DNA of 64,000 nt. Origin: Arthrobacter nitrophenolicus (GTDB taxonomy: Bacteria; Actinomycetota; Actinomycetes; Actinomycetales; Micrococcaceae). The notes under the pieces are model-generated. The model did no database searches. It saw only the letters and a program-made list of their open reading frames with translations, and was not told the DNA's origin. The DNA lies in assembly GCF_000332815.1 (NCBI RefSeq), contig NZ_AOFD01000001.1, forward strand, positions 62,001-126,000, written 5' to 3'. Of the stretch, positions 28,292 to 36,796 are shown piece by piece. Made by a program: the position numbers and the translations under genes. Each line of letters opens with the position of its first letter. Position 1 is the stretch's first letter.

Positions 28292-29149
28292 TCAGGCGGC
28301 CGCCTGCAGGACCGGCCCGGCCGAGGCGGCGGTCAGAAGCTGCGTGGCGCAGGCTCCCGCGGCGGAAGCTGCCGCCACGAGCAGGCCCAGCCGGACGCCG
28401 TCGTACGCTGCTGCGTCCCCGATGGCCCAGATGCCGGGGACGGACGTCCGGAAGTCCTGGCTGATGACGATTCCTCCGCTGGCAGCGGTCCGCAGTCCTG
28501 CGCTGGCGGCGAGGCCGTCCCGGGCCACGCGCTCTTCAGCCAGGACCACCAGGTCCCCGCTCATGCTGCTGCCGTCCTCGAAGACAACTGCGGAGGCCGC
28601 CAGTCCGGACACGGATTGCCCGGGAACGACGGCGGCCGGGCGGGCGGTGGTGCGGATGGGGCGCACGCCGCGGGCACGCAGGACGGCTTCAGCCTGGCCC
28701 GCGGCAGTCCCGTTGCCCACCAGGATGCCCAGCGGACGCCGGCCCAGCTCCCGGGTCACCCTCCCCACGGCCTCGGCGATCCGTGCGGCGTCGTCGATGG
28801 TGGAGTAGCTCAGGCACTGCGCCGCACCCTCCACGGGGTTGGCAACGGGGGCTGATCCGGTGGCGATCACCAGGTGGTCGTAGGAGAATTCCAGGCCGTC
28901 GGCCGTGGCTACGGTCCGGTTCACGGCGTCGATGTGGCTGGCGGGCTGGCCGAACCGCACCGAAACCTGGGGGAGCAGGGCGAGCTCCAGCAGCTCCTCT
29001 GGTGTGTCGTCCCGGCTGCTGAGGACCGTGATGGTCCCGGCGAAGCTTGCCCGGTCCAGCTGGCTGACGAGGGCCTGGGCGGCCGGGCCGGCACCGGCGA
29101 TGACGATGCGGGTGGCGGAGGTGGACGGGGTGGGTGCCGGAGCGGACAT
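28292..29149 (-). CDS. Short FAD/NAD(P)-dependent oxidoreductase (NirB N-domain-like)
   Basis: A 285-residue pyridine nucleotide-disulfide oxidoreductase-fold protein. Dinucleotide-binding motifs are IVIAGAGPAAQALVSQL near the N-terminus, VIATGSAPVANP, GILVGNGTAAGQAEAV, and the FAD motif IWAIGDAAAYDG. It resembles the N-terminal reductase part of NirB and NasC but has no [2Fe-2S] or sirohaem regions and is shorter than usual. The open frame reaches 29329, but GAAAGG before the ATG at 29149 fixes the start. It lies downstream of nirB-cobA-nnaR in the same direction, so a role in electron transfer for nitrate assimilation is likely but inferred. Confidence 0.8.
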   Translation of the reverse strand: MSAPAPTPSTSATRIVIAGAGPAAQALVSQLDRASFAGTITVLSSRDDTPEELLELALLPQVSVRFGQPASHIDAVNRTVATADGLEFSYDHLVIATGSAPVANPVEGAAQCLSYSTIDDAARIAEAVGRVTRELGRRPLGILVGNGTAAGQAEAVLRARGVRPIRTTARPAAVVPGQSVSGLAASAVVFEDGSSMSGDLVVLAEERVARDGLAASAGLRTAASGGIVISQDFRTSVPGIWAIGDAAAYDGVRLGLLVAAASAAGACATQLLTAASAGPVLQAAA

Positions 29150-29261
29150 GTGCTGGCCCTTTCGCTGGCGGCCTGGACGGCCGGAAGTTCGTGATGGAAC
29201 CCAGCGTAGGGGGACGCCTTTACCGTTGTGTTTCCCGTCCATTGCTGCTTTGAAGGGGCCC

Positions 29262-29288
29262 GTTCGCCAGTTTTTACCGGCCGGTAAC
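29262..29288 (-). promoter_or_regulatory. Weak GlnR-like half-site array
   Basis: On the minus strand, GTTAC, GTAAA and CGAAC follow each other at 11-bp intervals, 113-140 nt before the oxidoreductase start. Only the first matches the GTNAC half-site perfectly, so this is a tentative third member of the GlnR-like sites at nirB and narK. Confidence 0.3.
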
Positions 29289-29358
29289 AGAACCGGTGAC
29301 GCGGCTCTCATCCCACCGGTGCCGGACACATTCGGCCCGACCCGCCCACAACCAAAGG

Positions 29359-29423
29359 CGAGACTTTTGTCCAGATACGGCGACCATAAGGGCCTTGAGG
29401 TCGCCGTATCTGGACAAAACTCG
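29359..29423. repeat. Long near-perfect palindrome (TTTTGTCCAGATACGG element)
   Basis: The left arm (29359-29385, starting CGAGACTTTTGTCC) pairs with the right arm (29399-29423, starting GGTCGCCGTATC) with only a two-base bulge, around a 13-nt loop. It sits 6 nt beyond the nnaR stop. No T-run follows on either strand, so it is more like a REP-type dispersed palindrome than a classical terminator. Confidence 0.85.
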
Positions 29424-29429
29424 AAGGGG

Positions 29430-30578
29430 TTAGACGCGGATCCGGTAGCCCCGCTTGACCACGGTTTCCACCAGGCGTCCGTCCGGCAGCGAGGACCGCA
29501 GCCGGCTCACGGTCATGTCCAGGGCGTGGACGGATCCCCGCAGTTCCAGCAGCTCGGAGAGCGACTCCCGCGAGAGGACCGCGCCGCCCGCGCCCAGCAG
29601 CGCCCGCAGCAGCAGCAGCGGGGCAGGCGCCAGTTCCACGGGCTGGCCGTCGATGCGCAGGCTCCGCCCCCGCAGCTCGATGTTCCCGGACCTGGTTTCC
29701 AGGCGGCGGACGTGGTTCAGCGCCAGGTGCTCGCAGACCAGCCGGATCAGGGCACCCATGCGGAAGCGTTCCGGGACCAGGGGCGTCACCCCTGCGTCAA
29801 TCAGTGGCTGCGCAGTCACGGGCCCCACCACCGCGGTGGTGACGTTCGTCTTCAGGCTGTCGATCAGCTGCTTGTAGACGCCCATCTCGTGCGCCGTGCT
29901 CCACATCGCATCCACGGCGGGGGCGCTGGTGAAGGTGAGGACGTCCAGGTTCCCGCTGCAGGCGGCCTCGATGAGGCGCGGAAGCTTGTCCTCGCCGTCG
30001 GGCTTCACCCAGCGGTAGGGCGTAACGGTCAGGACGGTGGCGCCGGACATGCGCAGGCGCTCCAGCTGGCGGACATCCGTGTAGCCGTGCAGCTGCACCG
30101 CCACCGTCTTGCCGCGGACACCTTCGTTGAGCAGCATGTCCACCAGCGTGGCGGTGGTCTCGTCGCTGCTGATTCCGACGTCGGCGAGTCCGGCCGCGCG
30201 CACGGCGCCGCGGGCCTTTGGTCCCCGCACGAACATCCGGCAGGCGCCCAGGGTCTCCAGGAGCTCGTCGCCGATGCCGAAGGAATCCGCGGCCTCGCAC
30301 CAGCGCCGCATGCCGTAGGCGGTGGTGGCGATGCACAGGTCCGGCTTGGCGGCGATGATGGCCCGGGTGTCCTCGATGAGGCGCATGTCCTCCTGGACGG
30401 GGGCGATCTTCAGGGCAGGGGCGTGCAGCACTTCAGCGCCGCGGCGTTCCAGGGCGTCGATCAGGTCCTGGGACCTGCGGTCCGAAGTCACGCCGATGCG
30501 GAAACCCTCCAGCGGGGATTCTGCAGCATCGGGTGTTTCTTCGACCTGCGGTGTTTCGGCCGGTGCAAGTGCAGTCAT
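29430..30578 (-). CDS. nnaR: NnaR-like regulator: HemD domain fused to winged-helix DNA-binding domain
   Basis: A 382-residue protein. Residues up to about 280 form a uroporphyrinogen-III synthase (HemD) fold (FRIGVTSDRRSQDLIDALER through TTAVVGPVTAQPLIDAG). The last about 90 residues are an OmpR/PhoB-type winged helix (LRIDGQPVELAPAPLLLLRA, DMTVSRLRSSLPD, VVKRGYRIRV). In Streptomyces and Mycobacterium this fusion, NnaR, activates nitrate/nitrite assimilation genes with GlnR; the location here, at the end of nirB-cobA, supports that role. ATG 30578 has AAGGA 11 nt upstream; ATG 30596 overlaps the cobA stop (ATGA) and is the alternative. Whether it retains synthase activity is unknown. Confidence 0.88.
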   Translation of the reverse strand: MTALAPAETPQVEETPDAAESPLEGFRIGVTSDRRSQDLIDALERRGAEVLHAPALKIAPVQEDMRLIEDTRAIIAAKPDLCIATTAYGMRRWCEAADSFGIGDELLETLGACRMFVRGPKARGAVRAAGLADVGISSDETTATLVDMLLNEGVRGKTVAVQLHGYTDVRQLERLRMSGATVLTVTPYRWVKPDGEDKLPRLIEAACSGNLDVLTFTSAPAVDAMWSTAHEMGVYKQLIDSLKTNVTTAVVGPVTAQPLIDAGVTPLVPERFRMGALIRLVCEHLALNHVRRLETRSGNIELRGRSLRIDGQPVELAPAPLLLLRALLGAGGAVLSRESLSELLELRGSVHALDMTVSRLRSSLPDGRLVETVVKRGYRIRV

Positions 30579-30592
30579 GGGGGTCAATCCTT

Positions 30593-31624
30593 TCATGAAC
30601 CCAGCAGCGAGGCCGCCAGCCTGTCCAGGTCGGCGGCGGCCTCAGCATGCCCGCGGTTGGCCTCCGCCACCCGAACCACCTCGCCGATGACCAGCACGGC
30701 CGGGTTGCTGCACCCGGAAGCGGCCGAGGTGATGGTGCCCAGGTCTGCGATGGTGGTCCGCTGGCCCGGTCGGTAGCCGCGTTCGACGACGGCCATCGGC
30801 ATGTCGGGGCGCATGCCTGCCCGGCGGAGTCCGGCGGCCAGCTGGTGGAGGGTGCCGATGCCCATCAGCACCACGATGGTGCCGCCCAGGCCGGCGAGGT
30901 GCTGGTGCTCCTTTTCAGTGAGCGGCGCGTGGCCGGAAACCACGGTGAACATGTGGCTGACTTCCCGGTGCGTGACCGGGATGCCGGCAGCTGCCGGAAC
31001 GGAGATGGCGCTGGTGACACCGGACACGACGTGGACCTTGACGCCGGCGGCCACGCATGCGGCCACTTCCTCGCCGCCGCGGCCGAAGACGTAAGGGTCA
31101 CCGCCCTTGAGGCGGACCACGTTGTTGCCGGCGAGGGCGCTTTCCACCATGAGCTTTTCGATGTCAGACTGGCTGACCTTGTGGTGGCCCGGCTTCTTGC
31201 CCACGTCCACCAGTTCGGCGGAGGTGAGGGACGGCAGCTCCTGGTACGGAGCGAGGCGGTCGTAAAAGACCACATCAGCGTCGCGCAGGGCCTTGACCGC
31301 GGCGACGGTCAGGAGGTCGGTGGTGCCGGGGCCGCCGCCCACCAGGGTGACGTGGCCGGCGGCGCCGGCAGCGGGTTCGGCGGCCACGGGAATCCCGGTG
31401 ATCCGGCAGCGGTCCAGGAGGCGTCCCAGCCGGGCTGGCCGTCGTCGACCGCCGCCACGAGGAACGGCCGCTCGGGCAGCGGGCCGTCATGGCCCGCGCT
31501 GCGGGGTGCTCAGGCGATACACGACGGCGCCTGCGGCTTCGTAGCGGCGCACCGCCTGCCGGGCGGCAGTGTCGGAGCCCGTGACCAGGACGTCGCGTCC
31601 GGTGAGGTCGATGCTGAGCTGCAT
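30593..31624 (-). CDS. cobA: Uroporphyrinogen-III C-methyltransferase with N-terminal sirohaem-synthase-like segment (two compensating frameshifts)
   Basis: The C-terminal about 260 residues form a complete SUMT that makes precorrin-2 for sirohaem, the NirB cofactor: VTLVGGGPGTTDLLTVAA, RLKGGDPYVFGRGGEE, VSGVTSAISVPAAAGIP and TIVVLMGIG. In front, from ATG 31624, is a short Rossmann-like segment (MQLSIDLTGRDVLVTGSDTA) like the CysG/Met8 dehydrogenase N-terminus. Its frame is lost near 31495 (an extra G, GGG for GG) and regained near 31420 (a missing C), reading GHDGPLPERPFLVAAVDDG between. The indels cancel, leaving SUMT in frame. ATG 31624 is 2 nt beyond the nirB stop. It is followed by nnaR. 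Confidence 0.88.
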
Positions 31625-31626
31625 GG

Positions 31627-34257
31627 CTATACCTCGTTCTCGTTGCCGGAGCGTACCGGGATGGAGGCCCCGATCAGGACCTTGCCCTTCTCTTCCGGAG
31701 TGGCGGGGCGCATCTGGCCGCGCTCGTCCGGGACGAAGGTGATGGAGTCGTCCTTCTGGTCGGGGGCGTTGACGAAGGAACGGAACCGGCGCAGGCGCTC
31801 GGGGTCCTTGAGGGTGTCAGCCCACTCGTCGATGTAGGTGTCCACGTGCTTGGCCATGGCCGCCTCGAGGTCCTCGGCGATGCCCAGGGTGTCCTTGACC
31901 ACCACGTCCTCGACGTGCTTGATGCCGCCGTCGAGCTCTTCCTGCCAGCGAGCCGTGCGCTGCAGGCGGTCCGCGGTGCGGATGTAGTACATGAAGTAGC
32001 GGTCGATGTACTTGATCAGCGTTTCGTCATCGAGGTCCTTGGCGAGCAGCTGTGCGTGCGCGGGGGTTGCACCGCCGTTGCCGCCGACGTACAGGTTCCA
32101 GCCGTCCGCCGTGGCGATCACGCCCACGTCCTTGCCGCGGGCCTCGGCGCATTCGCGGGCGCAGCCGGAAACGCCCATCTTGAGCTTGTGCGGGCTGCGC
32201 AGGCCGCGGTAGCGCAGCTCCAGCTTGATGGCCATGGCCACCGAATCCTGGACGCCGAACCGGCACCAGGTGGAACCGACGCAGGACTTCACCGTGCGCA
32301 GGCTCTTGCCGTAGGCCTGGCCGGATTCGAAGCCGGCATCCACCAGTTCCTTCCAGATTTCGGGGAGCTGTTCCAGCCGGGCGCCGAACATGTCGATCCG
32401 CTGGCCGCCGGTGATCTTGGTGTACAGGTTGTACTTCTCGGCCACGGCGGCAATGACGCCGAGCTTCTTGGGCGTGATCTCACCGCCGGCGATGCGCGGG
32501 ACCACCGAGTAGGTGCCGTCCTTCTGCATGTTGGCCAGGGCGCGGTCGTTGGTGTCCTGGAGGGTGCCGCGGCCGGCGTCCAGCACGTAGGCGCTGTTCT
32601 GGCTGGCAAGGATGTTGGCGATGGTGGGCTTGCAGATGTCGCAGCCTGCGCCCTTGCCGTACTTGGCCATGATCTCTTCGAAGGAGGTCAGTTCCAGGAC
32701 GCGGATGGCGTCGAAGAGTTCCTGGCGGGACAGCTCGATGTGCTCGCAGAGGGCCTTGGAGACCTCAACGCCGGACTTGGTGAGTTCGGTTTCCAGCAGC
32801 TTCTTGAGCATCGGAACGCAGGAGCCGCACTGGGTGCCGGCGCGGGTGCAGCCCTTCAGCTCGCCGAGTTCCTGGACGGGTGCGTTGCCCTCGCAGGCGC
32901 CGCAGCCGTTGATGGCGTCGCGGATGCTTCCCGCGGTGACGTTGTTGCAGGAGCACAGGGTGGCGTCGTCGGGCAGTTCGGTCTCGGGTGCGTCGCCGCC
33001 GCCGGCGGCGCTGAGGAACGCGCCGGGCTCGGCGGGAAGTTCGCGGCCGAGGAGCGGGCGGAGGCTCATGTACGGCGAGGCGTCGCCGACGAAGATGCCG
33101 CCCAGCAGGGTCTTGGCATCGTCGGTGGTGACGATCTTCTGGTAGACGCCGCGGGCCGGGTCGGCGTAGACGATCTCGAGGGCGTGCTCGGTTTTGGCGA
33201 AGGCGTCGCCGAAGCTTGCCACGTCCACGCCGGAGAGCTTCAGCTTGGTGGCGGTGTCGAAGCCGGGGAACGTGGCGTCGCCGCCGTGGAGGCGGTCGGC
33301 CACGATCTCCGCCATGGTGTTGGCGGGAGCCACCAGGCCCAGGCACATGCCGCCGTAGTTGGCCACCTCGCCAATGGCCCAGATGCCGGGCACTTCGGTT
33401 TCGCAGTAGTCGTTGATGACCACGCCGCCGCGGGGACCCAGGCTGAAGACCTGTTCCTCGCCCTCGGCGGCGCGGAAGAGTTCGTCGCGGGGCCGGACGC
33501 CGATGGCCACGATGACCATGTCCGCTTCGATGATGCGGCCGTCTGCCATGAGGACGCCGGTGACCTGGCCGTCGTCGTCGGAGAGCACCTCGGACGGGAA
33601 GACGCCACCGTGGACTTCGAAGCCCTTGGCCTTGATGAGCCGGCCCATCGCCTGGCCCGCGCCTTCGTCCAGCTGGGTGGCCATCAGCCACTGGGAGCCG
33701 TCAATGACGATGGGGTTGGCGCCAAGCTGTTCCGTGCCGGCGGCCGATTCGAGGCCCAGCAGGCCGCCACCGATGGTGACGGCGTTGACCTTCCGGCCGA
33801 GCTTCTCGGTGAGTTCGGCAATCTTCTGATTAATGGTCCAGACGTCTTCGAGCGTGCGGTAGACGTGGGTGAGCTCGTTGCCGGGGATGGGCAGGCGGGC
33901 GGCGTTCGAGCCGGTGGCCACCACCAGTTCGTCATAGGGGTAGGTGTTGCCGGTGGAAGTCTCCACGGTCTTCGCGGCGGCGTTGATCTTCACAACGCGC
34001 TCGCCGGTCTTCAGCTCCAGCGAAGGGTGGTCCCACATGGAAGCGGATCCCAGGGTCAGGTCCACGCCGGTATCGGTGAGGGCCTTGGACAGCGCAACGC
34101 GGTCGTAGGGGAGGTGTGCTTCCTCGGTGAGGACCGTGACATGCCAGCCATCGAGGCCACGGGCATGCATCGCGTCCGCAAAACGGTGGGCCGCGGGGCC
34201 GCCGCCGGCGACGACAATGCGGCGCGTTGTCTCGGTGTTTGAAGTCTGTTCGGTCAC
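31627..34257 (-). CDS. nirB: Assimilatory nitrite reductase large subunit
   Basis: An 876-residue NAD(P)H-dependent nitrite reductase that takes nitrite to ammonium. In order: FAD domain (RRIVVAGGGPAAHRFADAM), NAD(P) domain (VTIGGGLLGLESA), BFD-like [2Fe-2S] domain (CSCNN then GTQCGSC), nitrite/sulfite reductase ferredoxin-like half domains, and the sirohaem/[4Fe-4S] site (KSCVGSTWCRFG and GVSGCARECAEA, four Cys). The open frame extends to 34314, but GTG at 34257 with GAAAGG 8 nt before is the likely start. It heads nirB-cobA-nnaR. Unusually, nirD is on the opposite strand across a shared promoter region with a GlnR-like array. Confidence 0.97.
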   Translation of the reverse strand: MTEQTSNTETTRRIVVAGGGPAAHRFADAMHARGLDGWHVTVLTEEAHLPYDRVALSKALTDTGVDLTLGSASMWDHPSLELKTGERVVKINAAAKTVETSTGNTYPYDELVVATGSNAARLPIPGNELTHVYRTLEDVWTINQKIAELTEKLGRKVNAVTIGGGLLGLESAAGTEQLGANPIVIDGSQWLMATQLDEGAGQAMGRLIKAKGFEVHGGVFPSEVLSDDDGQVTGVLMADGRIIEADMVIVAIGVRPRDELFRAAEGEEQVFSLGPRGGVVINDYCETEVPGIWAIGEVANYGGMCLGLVAPANTMAEIVADRLHGGDATFPGFDTATKLKLSGVDVASFGDAFAKTEHALEIVYADPARGVYQKIVTTDDAKTLLGGIFVGDASPYMSLRPLLGRELPAEPGAFLSAAGGGDAPETELPDDATLCSCNNVTAGSIRDAINGCGACEGNAPVQELGELKGCTRAGTQCGSCVPMLKKLLETELTKSGVEVSKALCEHIELSRQELFDAIRVLELTSFEEIMAKYGKGAGCDICKPTIANILASQNSAYVLDAGRGTLQDTNDRALANMQKDGTYSVVPRIAGGEITPKKLGVIAAVAEKYNLYTKITGGQRIDMFGARLEQLPEIWKELVDAGFESGQAYGKSLRTVKSCVGSTWCRFGVQDSVAMAIKLELRYRGLRSPHKLKMGVSGCARECAEARGKDVGVIATADGWNLYVGGNGGATPAHAQLLAKDLDDETLIKYIDRYFMYYIRTADRLQRTARWQEELDGGIKHVEDVVVKDTLGIAEDLEAAMAKHVDTYIDEWADTLKDPERLRRFRSFVNAPDQKDDSITFVPDERGQMRPATPEEKGKVLIGASIPVRSGNENEV

Positions 34258-34332
34258 TGTGGGCCTTTCGCATGGGCCGCAGCGGTGCTCCGGCCTTCTC
34301 TGACGAGTGTCCATCCAGACTAGGTAGAGGCA

Positions 34333-34370
34333 GTTTCGCCTCAGTTTCCCAATTGTTTCGCGAACTTAAC
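34333..34370 (-). promoter_or_regulatory. GlnR-like operator upstream of nirB
   Basis: On the minus strand, GTTAA-n6-GAAAC-n6-GAAAC-n6-GAAAC: four half-sites at exact 11-bp steps (plus-strand starts 34333, 34344, 34355, 34366), 76-113 nt before the nirB start. GlnR of actinobacteria binds GTNAC-n6-GAAAC type sites. The array is also 157 nt before nirD and may serve both genes. Confidence 0.7.
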
Positions 34371-34526
34371 TTCTGCATCACGAACTCATTTCCGGCCGGG
34401 TTAGGTGTCTTTTACGCGCCGGACACATTTGCTGCATCCCTACGAAACACCCCGCGCCTAGCGTGGAATCCGGCGGCACAGGCTGCCGCAACCCACGGAC
34501 AACAAGCACAGGGAAAGGAGCCGGAC

Positions 34527-34913
34527 ATGACGGCAACACTGGAACTTGGGGCGCTCGACACCGCAACCGCCGAGGCCGGAGCGGCCGCTGCCGCCGGGTG
34601 GCACCGCGTCTGCCACCTGGACGACCTGGAACCCTCCTGGGGTGAAGCGGCCCTCGTCGCCGGGCGCCAGATCGCGCTCTTCCGTACCGGGCCCGGTGAA
34701 GTCTTCGCGGTGGCCCACGAGGATCCGGCCACCGGAGCGCACGTCATGGCCCGCGGGATCCTTGGCTCCAAGGGGGCCCGGCCCACCATCGCCTCGCCCC
34801 TGCACAAAGAGGTCTACGACCTCGAAACCGGCGAGTGCTTCAGCACCCCCGGCCTGAAGCTTGCCGCCTTCAGCAGCCGCATCGTGGACGGCTTCGTCGA
34901 AGTGGAGCTGTAA
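34527..34913 (+). CDS. nirD: Nitrite reductase small subunit
   Basis: A 128-residue Rieske-fold protein of the NirD family, which lacks the Cys/His ligands of true Rieske proteins; none are visible here in the right spacing. Characteristic segments: VCHLDDLEPSWGEAALVAGR, IALFRTGPGEVFAVAHEDP, and ASPLHKEVYDLETGECFS. The ATG has AAAGGAG 6-7 nt upstream. It is divergent from nirB rather than downstream of it, and ends at a terminator hairpin shared with the mutase gene. It must partner NirB to give full activity. Confidence 0.93.
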   Translation: MTATLELGALDTATAEAGAAAAAGWHRVCHLDDLEPSWGEAALVAGRQIALFRTGPGEVFAVAHEDPATGAHVMARGILGSKGARPTIASPLHKEVYDLETGECFSTPGLKLAAFSSRIVDGFVEVEL

Positions 34914-34943
34914 CCAGCACAGGATTTCGAACCACGCAGGAAG

Positions 34944-34968
34944 AGGGGCGCCCAGGCAGGGCGCCCCT
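34944..34968. terminator. Terminator hairpin between nirD and the mutase gene
   Basis: AGGGGCGCCC (34944-34953) pairs with GGGCGCCCCT (34959-34968) around a 5-nt loop, followed by TT, between convergent genes. Confidence 0.85.
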
Positions 34969-34976
34969 TTCGCGGT

Positions 34977-36728
34977 TTAGAGCCCCAGCGCCTCGCTGAC
35001 GTCGCGGAGTACTGCATCCAGTGATGCCCGGGCTGACTGCCGGGCTGCGGGCAGTTCGGCGGCGGAGGCAGCATGGTGGATCACTTCCAGGTAGCACTTG
35101 AGCTTGGGCTCAGTTCCGCTGGGCCGGATGATCACCCGGGTCAGGTCCCGCGTGACATACAGGAGGCCGTCCGTGGGCGGCAGCTGGTCCGTGCCCTGGG
35201 AGAGGTCGGTGAAGACTTCCACGGCGGATGACCCGAAGGATTCCGGGGGTGACACCCGGAGGCGGTTCATCATCGCGTCCAGGAGCCCCAGGTCGGCGAC
35301 CCTGATGCTGAGCTGGTCGCTCGCGTGCAGGCCGTGCTTGAGGTACAGCTCATCGAGGGTATCGAAGATGGTTTTTCCTCCGGCCTTGGCTGCCGCCGCC
35401 AGCTCGGCGATGAGGACCGCGGCGGAGATGCCGTCCTTGTCCTTCACCAGGTCCGGTGCCACGCAGTAGCCGAGGGCTTCCTCGTAACCGTAGACCAGCC
35501 CGGGTACCCGGGAAATCCACTTGAATCCGGTGAGTGTTTCCTCATGCGCGTAGCCGGCGGCGGTGGCAATCCGGGCCAGCAGGCGCGAGGACACGATGGA
35601 ATTGGCGAAAACGCCGGTCACACCCTGGGCCTCACCGCCGGGGGCAGTGGCGGCCAGCCGGGCCACCACATGGGCGCCCAGCAGAGCCCCCACTTCGTCA
35701 CCCCGCAGCATCCGCCATGCGCCGGTATCCGGGTCCTTTGCAGCCACCGCGGCCCGGTCCGCATCGGGGTCGTTGGCGATCACAATGTCGGCATCCAGCC
35801 GGGCTGCGGTCTCGAGGGCGAGGTCCAGCGCGCCGGGTTCTTCCGGGTTGGGGAAACTGACGGTCGGAAATCCGGGGTCCGGCTCTGCCTGTTCTGCCAC
35901 CAGGGTGACGTCGGTGAAGCCCGCGGCCTGGAGCACGGCCAGTGCTGTTCCGCCGCCCACGCCGTGTAGGGGAGTGAGCACGATGCGCAGGTCCCGGGCA
36001 GGGAAGTGGTCCCGAAGGGCGAGGGCGGCCGCGGCGCGCTGGTAGTCCCCGGCGATGGAGCCGTCCAGGACGGTCCAGCCTTCCGGTGCCAGCGTGATTG
36101 ATTCCAGGGGCCCCACGGCGCTGATGCGGGCCGCGATCTCGGCGTCGTAAGGGGTGACGATCTGGGCGCCGTTGCCGCTGTCAGGGACTGCGTGCCGGCC
36201 CAGGTACACCTTGTAGCCGTTGTCCTGCGGGGGATTGTGGCTGGCAGTGACCATCACGCCGCCGTCGCACCCCAGTGCCCGCACGGCGTAGGCCAGCACG
36301 GGGGTGGGCAGCGCCGATGGCATCAGGAAGGTTTCGATTCCGGCAGCCGTGAAGATGGCCGCGGTCTCCGCCGCGAAGATGTCCGAGTTGTAGCGGGCGT
36401 CGTACCCGACGACGGCGCGCGGCCGGGTTCCCGGGGACGTCTGGCCCACCGCGTCCACCAGGAACGCTGCCAGCCCCGCCGCGGCGCGCCGCACCACCAC
36501 GCGGTTCATGCGGTTCGGCCCGGGGCCAAGCGCGGCCCGCAGGCCGGCCGTGCCGAACTGGAGGGTGCCGCGGAAGCTGTCTTCGAGTTCCTGCCGGGCG
36601 GCCGGATCGCCCTCTTCCACCAGCCTGACCAGTTCAAGGAGGGACGCCGACGTTGCGGGATCCGGGTCTTGGGAGGCCCAGGCGCGGGCTTCGTCGAGCA
36701 GGCGGAAATCGGCATCGGAAGACGTCAT
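34977..36728 (-). CDS. Phosphoglucomutase/phosphomannomutase family enzyme
   Basis: An alpha-D-phosphohexomutase of about 583 residues. The catalytic phosphoserine is in GGVMVTASHNPPQDNGYKVY, the metal-binding loop is NDPDADRAAV, the sugar-binding loop TLTGFKWIS, and the phosphate-binding loop VIIRPSGTEPKLKCY. It resembles the PgcA-like phospho-sugar mutases of Gram-positives; whether it prefers glucose, mannose or pentose phosphates cannot be told. It lies beside purine nucleoside phosphorylase, so action on ribose-1-phosphate is conceivable. The frame opens at 36734, but ATG 36728 with TAGCGT 7 nt upstream looks more likely. Confidence 0.92.
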   Translation of the reverse strand: MTSSDADFRLLDEARAWASQDPDPATSASLLELVRLVEEGDPAARQELEDSFRGTLQFGTAGLRAALGPGPNRMNRVVVRRAAAGLAAFLVDAVGQTSPGTRPRAVVGYDARYNSDIFAAETAAIFTAAGIETFLMPSALPTPVLAYAVRALGCDGGVMVTASHNPPQDNGYKVYLGRHAVPDSGNGAQIVTPYDAEIAARISAVGPLESITLAPEGWTVLDGSIAGDYQRAAAALALRDHFPARDLRIVLTPLHGVGGGTALAVLQAAGFTDVTLVAEQAEPDPGFPTVSFPNPEEPGALDLALETAARLDADIVIANDPDADRAAVAAKDPDTGAWRMLRGDEVGALLGAHVVARLAATAPGGEAQGVTGVFANSIVSSRLLARIATAAGYAHEETLTGFKWISRVPGLVYGYEEALGYCVAPDLVKDKDGISAAVLIAELAAAAKAGGKTIFDTLDELYLKHGLHASDQLSIRVADLGLLDAMMNRLRVSPPESFGSSAVEVFTDLSQGTDQLPPTDGLLYVTRDLTRVIIRPSGTEPKLKCYLEVIHHAASAAELPAARQSARASLDAVLRDVSEALGL

Positions 36729-36796
36729 GGGCATAACGCTATCGTCATTGTTCCCTTACATCGCGCAACGCGGAGCCCGGTTGGGCGGCGCCGCTG

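Noticed and set aside
31846-34242. A roughly 800-codon open frame antisense to nirB
   Set aside because: This is a shadow of nirB codons; nirB has all cofactor motifs in the sense frame.
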